Position numbers and translations under genes: made by a program. Below are positions 13,901 to 25,900 of a DNA stretch of 64,000 nucleotides, one piece after another; the stretch's first letter is position 1; each line of letters opens with the position of its first letter. The notes beneath the pieces were generated by a model. It made no database searches. It saw only the letters and a program-made list of their open reading frames with translations, and was not told the origin of the DNA. Origin of the DNA: Penelope pileata (Eukaryota > Chordata > Aves > Galliformes > Cracidae); the NCBI GenBank assembly GCA_013396635.1, contig WBMW01003259.1:124001-188000 (forward strand), in the 5' to 3' direction.

Positions 13901-16900
13901 TGATGTTGCTCCCTAGCCTGACTGCTAACAGCAGCACTAAGAAGCCATTTCTTTTCTGGCAGGATCAACAGTGAACATTGCTGAAATGTTGAAGATGCTG
14001 GAATGGGTCCAACCCGCTGCCTGTTCAGAGCTGCGCAGTGTCCTGTCAAGGCAGGAGAATGCCCTGCAAGGCAGGAGAGAAGCAAGCAGTCACAGGCTCA
14101 AGTGAGAGGAGTCAATGTAACTTCTCCAAAATAAGACTCAAGGATGCTGCAAAATAAGAAGAACTAGTTTCTCTGTGACAGAACTCATGTGTGCTCTTGG
14201 CAGAATTACTGGCATTTGTAGTACTCTGTAAGATGTACGAGACGAGAGATACAAAACCTTCTCTCCAGTGAAGTGATCTGGGTGCCTGCTGAGGAATCTT
14301 CCAGTAAAACTTGATTTCATGCCTTTCTCAGTAACGTTTTGCCTAAAAGCCTAAGGGCACGCATGCACGTATTTTATTTTCCCATCCCACTTCAGGATGG
14401 CGTGATCTTGGTTGCCTCCGTCAGATGCTCTGGGACCCCATCTATGCAGCAGGCTTTTTAACCTTTGCCCTGCCACTACCATTTCCTCCTCTACCCCCAA
14501 AACTTGAAACTTGAAGCATGCAGCCAAATCCTGACCAATTATCTTTAAAAGTCTCCAAGCTTACCTCATGCACTTCTGAAAAACAGCCAACACCATGGAA
14601 AATCCAGCATTATCCCTAGCGTCAAGGCCAAATTCCAGTCAACTTAGTTGCATCCTGCCTGCCCTCCTCCTGCACTTTCAGTTCGAAAGGGGCTTATTCT
14701 TGTGAACTTCCCGTCCAAAAATGCCCGGTATGTGTCTGTTCTGCAACACCGAACACGGGTGCTGCTCCACCAACAGATGGCTGAAGTGATTCACAAACCC
14801 AGGGGGTGAAGTATTTTGAGACACTCCAGAAAAGAAAGTTGCTATACAAATGCACTGTTTTTCCTGCTGTGGAGAAGAAACCATGCCACGTTACTCCTTA
14901 AAGCCGTGACAGCAACACAGCGCGCTGTCACAGAAGAATGCAGCCTGCTTTGGGGCCTCCCACAAAAGCTGTAGATCCTTATAACTAAGATCAGACTTTA
15001 AAAGACAAGAAGTCACTGAGCTGTGCCTGTGTCAAGGAAGAGAGTTTCCTAGCTGGTTGCCCACTTGCTGGCAGGATGGGACACAGGACGTATTTCTCCA
15101 TCAGACTGCAGACAAAGATGGGACTTCACAGTGTTGTTTCACAACATCTTTTGTTCTGTGCTGACTGTAGTCGCTTCTCATCTCCATCCTCACACACAGT
15201 CAGAGGGGCCCAGTGCTCTCCAAGCCCTGCACAGCTTCTGATGGCCTTTACATCAAGCAACCCCTGTTGCTTTTCCCCTCAGCACTGCTGTTTCTGCAGA
15301 GCGTGCTCCCACAGAGCACACGGCACAGTCCAGCAGGCTGCGATGGGGAGGCAGGAAAAGATCCAGGTGCTGCCCGCTCACTGCCCCTCAGAGCTGAGGA
15401 GAAACACACAGAAGTGCACTCACCACTCCCCAAGGGAGGCAGCACTCAGCACTGACAGGCACAGGTCTGAACGCTCACTCAACTCCTTGCAAGCTGAGCT
15501 TTAGAGAGGAAGGGAATGGGTACCGTGGATGTCAGGCTGTGACCAGACAGTGAAGAAAAACGTCACAGAAAAACAAATGGATCATCCTGATGATCTTGAA
15601 GGTCTCTTCCAACCCAGATGATTATGAATGGAACTGAGACGGGAGAGGAAAGCTATGTAAAGAACCGCAGAGGCTCTCCTACCTACCGAGTGCCTCCCAC
15701 GTTACTGAGCAAGCAGTAGGAAAAAGTGCAGCATCTGCAGGGTGTTGCATGGCAGCACCACTACCCCATTTCCCTGGGAAGCTGCCTGTGTGCATGTGCC
15801 TAAAGCCACTCAAGAAATACACTTTTGACCATGGCATCAGTGGCTCCCTGTTCCTCTCCTCATACAATACAGAAGCTAACAGGTATTTTCTGCTCTGCCA
15901 CCAGAAAGCGGAAATGAAAACAGTCGTAGAACAGCTCACTTTTGACCTCATTTACAGAAGCTGTATAAATCATACAACACTGCACAGGCTGCCCAAAATC
16001 CCCGTTTTTGTCCTACAGAAAAAACACATGTAGTTGGTTTTGCACTCTGCTTTTTGTAATAGCCACCACTCTTTTAGACGATCAACTTCTTTGCACGTTT
16101 ACATTTCCCACTTGGGGGAAGGAAGGGTGAGACAGCAAATTTCCTCAAATGCAGTTTGCAAGGTAAAGTGACTTCAAAACCTTGCTAACAATTCTTGGCA
16201 CTGAATTGAAGTACAGGGCAATTTATTATGCTTGTTATTGCTGTCATTAACTAGAGTCAGATATCTGCCAGGGAAGATCTCGAGGCCTATTGGATCTCAC
16301 ATCCACGCAAAGGGTAATTAGATACCCTGAGGTCTCTACCAGCTCCAGATTTTTCTGAGGCCACCTTACAGGCTGTATTTCAAAACATCATTCTTCCTTT
16401 GACACCTCACATAGTGCCGGTAGGGGGGAAAAAAAAAAAAAAAAAAAAGATGCTTTACTGTAAAATGTTACTCACAAGACAAACTCTTCCTTCCAAGAGG
16501 GATTTGCAGCATTTTTGGCTACAGAGCTGGAAAACTTCTGCATAGGGTCATTCAGCTGAACTATACACACAAGGTTTGTGCTGCCTGTAAGAGCAAAATA
16601 AAAAAAGTCGTTAATCTTCCATCACAGGGAGGCACGCATGCTCAAAGGAAAGTGAAGAACCCCCTTCCTTACATACTACCATTTTGCAGCAGACCATTTG
16701 GAAACACGTCCTCACCCACCCACAGGATGGATTTCTCCCCTCCACTTGCTTGTACACCATCTGCAGTAATGGTGCCGGTCAAGACGGGGTCATCGCTGTG
16801 CTACACCCTCTTCTAGGAAGCATGAAATGTGATGACCCAATTTGAATTCTGGCACAGAGCAGAGAAGTGCAGGCACAAAAAGATAAAAAGAATGGGGGAT

Positions 16901-19900
16901 GCAAAGTGAATACCCAGGAGGTGGTGGCGTGGGTGCAGGGCTGGGGGGGAAGGAAAATTGCTTTGAGCTGCTCTGCAAAACCAGGCAGACCTTTCCAAAG
17001 TCCCAACTGGCCGCGGCCACAGGGGTTTCTACAGACATCAAAAACTTTTTTCTGGCTCCATGGGCTGTGGTTTCTAACAAGTTTGTGACATTTTAGAGTA
17101 CTGGTGCAGATTTATGACACCTTGATCTTGGAATTTGATAAGAGTGACTAATTGGCATAACAACTGTATCACTACTCCAAGTGCAAACAGTTTGCACAGT
17201 GTGGCACAATTTCTTCTCTACAGCTTTCACAGCACTGAAAAATCACTTTAATCTTGGGGTTCCAACAGAGCAAGCACAGCAGCAAAAAGCTCAGTCCTGA
17301 CTTTGTGCAAAGCCAACAACAGACACGCAGCCTCCAGAAGAACCCAGGTTTATAGTTACTATCATCAACTCTCAGCTGTCCTCCGGTGGCATATGTGGGC
17401 TGCGGAGGAGCCGTATCTCAGGCACAGAAGCAGCTTGGGCCTGGCAAGGTTATCAGAGGAGACAAAGCACCACGGGCACGCAGCTTACTGGGATCCAAGC
17501 TGACCCTGCAGTAAGCAGTTGAGCTGCTTTCCCAACGTGCTGAGCCCGAGTTAATGAACCCCGGGCGGTTTGCTGTTAAAGCAGCCATATGTCCCCGCTG
17601 CAGAAACGCGCACACAGCCCTGCCTGCCGCTGCTCTGGAGCCAGGGACCAGCACCGAAATGGGGCACTCCAGCAGCTCTGCCTCTGGTGCTCACAGCTCA
17701 CCATTCTGCCCTTAACAGCAGCAATCCCTTCTGCTCTGGCTGATGCACTGCGGGACACATGGCACCAACCCAGGACGATCTGTGATCACGTGCATGAGCT
17801 AAGAAAACAAAAACAGGCACAGCCCGTGAGCAGAGGCCAGTTCTGCTGCTGGTTACTCACCAGCTGGACTCACAAGAAAGCCACGAGCTCCTACAAACCA
17901 CGCTGCCAACCCATGCATGAGCTCAATGGTCAGGATGGACAAACTCCCCCCCATCCTCTATGTATTTGTGCACATGAGCCTACAACACTGCACGCTGTTA
18001 GGGAGGCTCGGAGTTGCAATGGGATGGTCAACTATGGTTGCAGGAGAAGGCCAGGAAAAGGGAAGGGAACAATAACTGAAAGGCAGCAAGCTGTGTCCCC
18101 AGGCCAGCATCTACCCAGCTGTGCAGTCTTTCCACCGGATTTAAAGTGACCAACTGAACGCCACCACGAGGCTTTATTTCTCATACTCAGCTCCGAAGTG
18201 TTCATGCTCCAGGAGTTGCTAGGAAACTGGCAAAATTTCCTTCATCTCCTGTTAGAAGAGTGGTTAGAACGGTGGTTTCTGATCTCAGTACTCTGGGCTC
18301 CCAAAGAAGAGTGTATTACCTGTCCCCTCTTCCTCTCACTTTCAAGGGAGGGGACAGAGAGGGTTCCCGTGAGATGAATCCTCTGCTGGATGCACCCTGT
18401 GCTTATGAAGGCATCTCATCTCATGACTTTTAATGGGAGCTCTTTGGAACAGCTTAGTTTGCACTACAAAACTGTAGAGTAACGATGAATCTGAATGAGT
18501 TTTCCTGCTGCAGTCTACAGTTTCCAGCATGGTTCTATTTATAGAGGACATTTCACTGCAAAGAGTTCCAGAACTGCTATAAAAATAATATATACATACA
18601 TATATTTTAAGCAGCCCGCAGAAAGTTTTAGAGGAAACATTTTCAGTCAGGATGAGCAAAGCAGCATTACGCAATGGCCTGGGGTAGCAACTTACTGTAT
18701 CTAACTGAAAAAAAAGGAGTAAAGCAAGAAGGATATATTTATCCAAAAGTAGTGCCTTGCCCAATTTAGCAGCTAGAAGCTTCCATTAAAAAGATTGTTA
18801 CGAAATTACTAGCGACCATAAATCACAGGGACTCACATTTGCATTTCCTCTGACAAAAGCCAAACTATGCTGGCTCATGCCTAAAGCCATGATGCAAGCA
18901 TGTTTGCACTTGAAGAAGTCCGAGCACTTGTCAGACAGGCTTGGTGCTCCTTTCTTAAGGCAGCAGCGCAGCTCCACCAGGCACTGATCTCCTTTTGGCT
19001 TCCTTCTCCACCAGCAAGAGGTACCCCCTCCCCTACCCCCAGGGATGCTTTCTTAGGGGTAAAAACTCCCAACAACAACAACAACAAAAAACCCTTTGAG
19101 GAGAGCTTACATAAAGGAGCAGAGGTTTAGATAAATCAGAAAATTGCCCAAAAATAAGGGAAAGCAGCCGTAAAAATAAGGTGATACTGAGCCAAAGCAG
19201 TGCCACTGCTAACAGTCAATGAAGAGTTGGTTCTGGGTACCCCCAGCTTGTTATCGCCCACAGTGACAACTTCTAGAAATAAAACCAACTCTAGAAAATA
19301 AACAGCCAACTTTACAAATATGCTCATTTCCATTTGTTTTCAAACAGGATGGATTTGTTTACAGGAAGATCAAGATGTCCAAACAATTAAATAAACCAAA
19401 ACATTCACAGATCTGCACAGGCATGACTAAGCCCGTTTCTCAGTGCAGCAGCTTCTTGTGTCTTGTTCTGAGCCAAGCCTGTAAATTAGAACTTCCAAAT
19501 GATTTCAGCTGAAAGAACAAAAAACCCATAAAAAACCCAACATCCTTCTTGAAAAGGAGCAGCACCCTCTGGGCTGTGTTACCTGCAGCACTGTGATCAG
19601 CTAGGTTTACCGTGATGTTCTTCACCAGCAGTTTCAGGTCGTGAGCCCTTGGAGGTTTAGGTGGACTAGTGCCCTGAGGGAGAACGCCCGTGCTCTGTAC
19701 ATTCTGCGGAAAGCAAACCAAACAAGAGGGATGGAGCACACGCAGATGCTTAACTTCTGTCACGTTAATAGAGAGAAGTAGGCGTGATGTGGAGTAACAT
19801 CCACAAACAGCCCCATGGGAGTTACAATCACAAAGCCTTCACTGCCAAAGGCTGTGTTGTTCTAAAGGAAGTGTTCCAGTTGCTTCTGACCTCTGAGTGG

Positions 19901-22900
19901 TGTTAAACATATTTGTTTCTGGGTCACAAACAGGTAATGCAACGCAGAAGGAGACTTCTCAACAGATTTAGGTAGGAACGGGACTTACCTGAACCTCCTT
20001 TATGTCTGTAGGCCTCGTACTCAACACTACAGATGGAGTAACTGAGCTAAAGAGGTTCTTCAAAACATCTCTGAGCGTCTCAGATATTGCACATGTCCCT
20101 GCTCCCTGTTCCTGAAAGGAAACGAATAATCATGCTGCTCAAAATTCAGAAGAATACAAATTAAGGCCAAAGAAAAATAAATTAATATGGCATATCCAAA
20201 CCACCAAAGCTAATGACAATTACCTTTGTCAGAGAGAGACAATTTCTGTTGCCGACAACAAAATGTACCAGGAGCACATGCAAATAATTACCTACATTTC
20301 TATACTAAGCACTAAAGGAAAACTAGAAATGTGCACTGCCAAAGCCACATGCTGTTCTGAGAGCTGGCAGAGAGAGCCATTAGCCACAAAACCAGAAGCT
20401 TCACTAACAGTTTGTATCTTACGATGCCCTTTTCAAGTTTCTGTACAGCTTTGCACTCTGCTGAGAGCGGATCAGGTCCGCAGATAAGCAGATAGGCACT
20501 GCTCCACTGATTTCATGGGAGTTATGCCAGCTTGTGACAGCTGAGAACATGCTAATCCTGCACTGCACTGGAAAGCTATCACAGCATCTCTTGGAGGTCT
20601 TCAGCCTTGCTGGAAAGTGCATGGAATGGACGGACAGTCATGCTGCTCCAAGGGACTGACTCGTGTGTTTGCCTACTCAAAAACCTCACGTCCTCCTGGA
20701 TTTAACACTGCCTGCTTGCACACTTCCTCTCTGGAGCATCAGAACACATCACAGATTTTGCTTCCGTGTGGCTTCATGGGAATAACTGTAAGGGGTCTGA
20801 AGAGCCAGAACCAGCCCTTCCCTCCCTGCTTCCAGCATTAGGCTGCTGGGGAGCTACCCTCTACTCAGTTATCTACAAGGGAGAATCTGCAAATTAAGAT
20901 GTCAAGAAAGGGCAGTTTAATGCTACCTTTGCTGTGGAGGCAGCTCAGGAGAAATCTCCACGAGGTTTGTTTTCTAAAGAAAAGATTGACGTAGGAGACA
21001 AAGATCTGACTGGAACGACGGAGGACTCATTCATCCTTTCTTACCTGGTGCCACACTTGAGAGGCTTCGTAATTACAGAACGATTACAGAACAAGGCTTT
21101 GATATAAAGGCTTTGAAATAAAGGGAACCAACTTAAGGATGCAGACACTGAGTAGCTGGGCGATGCCATAAATATACAAAGCAGATAAAAAAAAAAAGTA
21201 TCCCTCCACATGCTGCGGTCAGATGGGAGCACACCTGCAGCAAGCAGTGCCAACCAAGCAGCCCCAGCTGCAGAAGAAAGGCAGGCTGATGCTAAGGACA
21301 CCCTGCTTGCACCAGCAGCGAGATCAAGCAGGGAACTGAAGGCCTAATTCCCACTGATTATCTTGATTATGCTTAGGCTGTGCAGCATCAGCTTCCAGCA
21401 TTGTTGCCAGCTTAGCCGGACGCACAGGGCTGCAGCAGCTCAGGTCTCAGGCTGTGGCCCTGTAAACACAGCAGAGTGGATGTCCTGCATCCCCCTCCTC
21501 TGCTGGAGCCATGCCCCTCAGCATGGAGAGCTCAGTACCAGAGAGTCTCTCACTTGCGACCCTCGCTCTTCTTTTAGGTGTAGGAAAATGCACATGGAGT
21601 TACTTCTGCACTCCCACAGGGATGCCTGCAGCTTGTGCAGCAGGTCATACCAATTTGGAGCAACACCCCTTTCCCAATTACTGAAGTGTTACAGAAACAG
21701 CCAGCGTGTTTCATAAAAATCCCAGGAATGCTGCGTACAGCAATCCTGTTTCACCACCTCCTGACGTACCCACCCTCTGATGACCTGCACTGAGGGAAAC
21801 CTGCAACAGCATTACCTAATTGTTTTGAGATATCTAAACAAGCAGATAAATCACTGGTTGTTTTCATTGTTCTGGAGGTGACTTCCCTCCCCCACCCTTA
21901 CACTGTTGGATGAAGAATGCTGCCAAGCTGCAACACTCCAGCCAACTCTCACTTTGCCACCAGCCTAACCTGGTATTTGTTATTTAGTGTAAACAGCAGC
22001 AACAACTGCCATTGGACTTCCATTGGTAGGTGTCCTCTGACGTTTTTGTAGTTATTTGCAAAGCAGTTTGGTTAAGGAGCCTCCTTTCAGCCACCCCAGC
22101 TCAGAAGGTGATGCTTTACCACACTACAGTCCACAAGGTAAGTCACAGTGCCTTAACTGCCAACCAGAAACGTTCAGCACACCTTCTCCTTTGGGACTGA
22201 CGTGGGCTGACAGCTGTGGCTAGCTCCAGGCTCCGCAGCACACGAGGTCAGGGTAATGCAACCACGCGTAACCCAAGCCCAGCAAGTCAGCCAGGCTGCC
22301 AAAAGTAGCTCAGGTTCATCCAGCTTTTATCAGCAGAAAATAGGTTACTACATCCACTTGTTTGGCTGACGACAGAGCTATTGTGTAGCTAAACCATCAG
22401 CCACTGAAGATTTTAATTTGTACACAAAACGCCTCTTCTGAAAGAGGAAAATAAACCCCAAGACACAAAAGCTGACATTAAAGTTTAAGAGCGGAATGAA
22501 TTTCCGAGGTAGGCTGCTCTTTGTTTTATACATTAAATAGCTCTTCTGCTTGTTGCCTCCCCACTTCCCCAAATGCTAACAGAAACTTCAAAGTGAAAAA
22601 GAAGCCCTGAAGTAGTAAGAACTTAACAGGCTCATTTTAAAATCACAGGCAAAGCGCAGGATGTGGCAACTGCTTTGTAACTCTGGACTTGGGCACCTCT
22701 CAAAAAGCAGGCTCTGAAGGGCAGCCAGGGTGCCAGAGTCATTTGCACGTGTCAGTGAGCACTTCAAGCTTGTGAGCCATCAGCATGCCACTCCAACACA
22801 GACAGGTCATTGACACTGCTACATTCACTGTAAAATTACATCACATTTTAATTAATGCATTAAAGCACACTTCAAAAGACCCTCCTGTCTTTAGTTATGA

Positions 22901-25900
22901 GCTGAACATTTTTGCGTACAAAAGCTATGGTAATAAATTATTATGACCCTAGGTCACTCAGCACAGGTCTTCAGTAGCAGCTTGGCCAGCACAGCCAGAG
23001 CTGGCTGGGGCTGACCTGCTGGGAAGGAGCTCTGTGGAGCTGTCCTCCTGGGGATCCTGCTGGACAAGCTGACCACAAGGTCAGCAACGAATCCTTCTGG
23101 CCAAGAAGACCAGTGGTATCCTGGGGTGAAATAGGAAGAGCTTTGCCAGCAGGTCATGGGAAGTGATCCTGCCCCTCTGCTCTGCCCTGGTGAAGCCTCA
23201 CCCGGAATACTGGGTCCAGTTCTGTGCTTCCCAGCACAAGACTAACATGGACGTACTGGAGAGAGTCCAGCAGTGGCTACGAAAATGATGAAGGGACTGG
23301 AGCACCTCTCCTATGAGGAAAGGCTGACAGAGCTGGGCATGTTCAGCCTGAAGGAGACTCGGAGGGATCCGAGCTCGGAGGGATCAAAAGCATCTGAAGA
23401 GAAGCTGCCAAGAGGTGGAGCCCACCAACAGGATGAGAGGCAGCTGGCACAAACCAAAACACAGGAAGTTCCAACTGAACATGGGGAAAAACTTACTTAT
23501 TTTGAGGGTGACTGAGCACTGGCACAGGCTGCCTAGAGAGGTGGTGGAGTCTCCTCCTTGGACATCTTCAAAAGCCGCCTGGACACAGTACTGGGCATCC
23601 TGCTCTGAGTGTCCCTGCTGCAGCAGGGCTTGGGCTAGATGGACCCTGAGGTCCCTTCCCACCTCAACCATTCTGTGATGCAGCTAACAGAGTCATTAGA
23701 AAGACCTTCAGTCAGAAAACCAACCTCACAAAACACAAGCAAGCATGTGCTCACTGTTGTACAATAGGCATAAGAGCCACTTCACACCATTTTCTTTTTA
23801 ATTGTGAATTGTCAAAGGCAGAATAGCGTCTCAAACCATGAAGAAGCTCTTTCAGGAAATGTGTCAATAAAAAAACTCACAACAACAATGAATTAGAATT
23901 TATATACTAAGATTTATGGTTATAAACTGGAAGAGGGTAGATTTAGACTAGATATAAGGAAGAAATTCTTCACTGTGAGGGTGGTGAGACACTGGAACAG
24001 GTTGCCCAGAGAAGTCGTGGATGCCACCTCCCTGGAAGTATTCAAAGCCAGGCTGGATGGGGCTTTGGGCAACCTGGTCTAGTGGGAGGTGTCCTTGCCC
24101 ATGGCAGGGGGGTTGGAACAAGATGATCTCTAAGGTCCCTTCCAACCTGAACCATTCTATGATTCTATGATAATATGCAATTCAGAAAGCCTCAACATAT
24201 TTCTAAACAACCTATCACTTCCTCAAAAGCTTGTATTCTTTCAGAGCTGTATCTGAACCAGGGTTACCAGATACCAAAACTAGTTAAGTTAAGGAAGGGA
24301 AGATTACTTTGATGGGAACATGATTACAATTTTTTCATTATTTTTTAAATGCTCTTAAGTAACAGACATTTTTCACACCTTTGAATTTGGTTGAAAAACG
24401 TTTGCCAGGTCACTTGTCTGTCAAGTGCAGATCTATCTTTAATGCTTCAGTAATCCTGAGAGATGCTCTTCGATTTCAGAGATGCAGGGTTTTGATGGAT
24501 GAGCCATGGCAAGTTTCACTGGAGCAGTTTAAGAAACGATTGCCAATAGATAATGGCCCTGTTTCACTGCTAAACGCGGTCAGCAGAAAGGAACAGGCAT
24601 TTTTGCTTCAGTTGTTCCAGTATCATCTGATACCTTAGCTCTAGCTACTGTTACTGCTAATCTAAAGCATTGCATTGGGTTTTGCACTGGAGAGATGCTG
24701 TCTGACTCCTTGAGCAGAAGGACAGAGTGACAACCACGGGGAGCTGCAGCAAGACTTGGCAGAGCTTGTCTAAGTGCTCTCCAAATCAGAACGGCACCCT
24801 CGCGTTAGAACTTTCACTACAACAAATAAAACTTACTGACTGACCTCCTGCACTGCTGGCTGGATTTCAAAGTTGGTTTCATCAGCATTAATGAGGATCC
24901 ACTCCACTTTGACATTGTCTCCTTTGTCTTTCACGTAGAGCTGAAGCTGTGGATAGAAAAGCAGTTACTGGAGAGCGTTCTGGAATCCTGTAAAGAAATT
25001 TGAAGTCAAGCTTCACACTAAAGCTCACTAAAGGAAAAATATCAGTTTCAGAGTCAGCGCATGTCCAAGTGAAGGTTTAAGAAAGCAAAATAAAAACCAA
25101 GTGACAGGGTATGCCAGTCAAAAAGGGTACTGTTGTTCTACACATCTGAGCAGTCTATTAAAAGATTTGTTTATTTATCCATAGTCTTCCTAAAGGAGAA
25201 GCTCAGTTCATGATTTACAACTTGCCCCAGATAGAACTGTAACATTATTAAATGCTTTACTGGAGTTAACGTCAGCTTGCATGCATCTTGCAAACAGGAG
25301 GTGAAAACCTGACACCATCCTTCAGATCTTTCAGCTCAGCTGTGGGATGAGACGTAACAAAAGGAAAAAGAGAGAATAATCCTTAACAGGCTTTACCTGC
25401 AAGTGAAGAGGAGACAGTTTCACGGTGTACGACTGACTTTCTGCAGCTGTGGGTGAAGAACGTGAGACGCTGACAACAAATTTAACGGAATCTCCCACGA
25501 CGTTACACGAAACCACCTAAAGAAATTAAAGGCGAGGGAAGAACCATTCAGCCTTCAGAATAATGTTTGATGAAGGCAAGAAAGGAAAGGGGAAAACGAA
25601 GGGCTTTAAGCTACTAGAATTATGCTCCATTCTGCAGACAGAAGACTTCCAGGCAATTTCATCAACAGCCCTACCTCTTTCTACACGCCCAGCTCTAACA
25701 CCTTCAGTTCAGCTGAGCACTTCTGGACACAGGGGTTAACACCCAGCAATTCTGGTGTTTTCCAAAAATTTCTTTTGTGTTGCTCTCTAATACAAGTTAA
25801 CTCCTCACCTGACAAAGAATGCTTTCTGTTTCACAGACCTCTATGTTAGAAGCTCAAAGATCAAAATTTTGCACCATGGATACGAACAAGTTTTTTCTCC

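Larger units (their letters stand above)
13612..16475 (-). other. C2CD2 intron 7
   Basis: About 2.9 kb. It holds a CR1 tail scrap (15588-15636) and a 20-base poly(A) on the plus strand (16429-16448), which is a U20 run in the transcript close to the exon 7 donor. Confidence 0.8.
20112..24844 (-). other. C2CD2 intron 4
   Basis: About 4.7 kb. It carries two CR1 copies (about 22975-23681 and 23922-24171), both antisense to the gene. An 85-codon plus-strand frame at 24381-24638 is unassigned. Confidence 0.85.

Noticed and set aside
17589..18149. 186-codon plus-strand frame in intron 6
   Set aside because: Low similarity to anything known, begins at a random ATG, antisense to C2CD2, no splice or promoter support.
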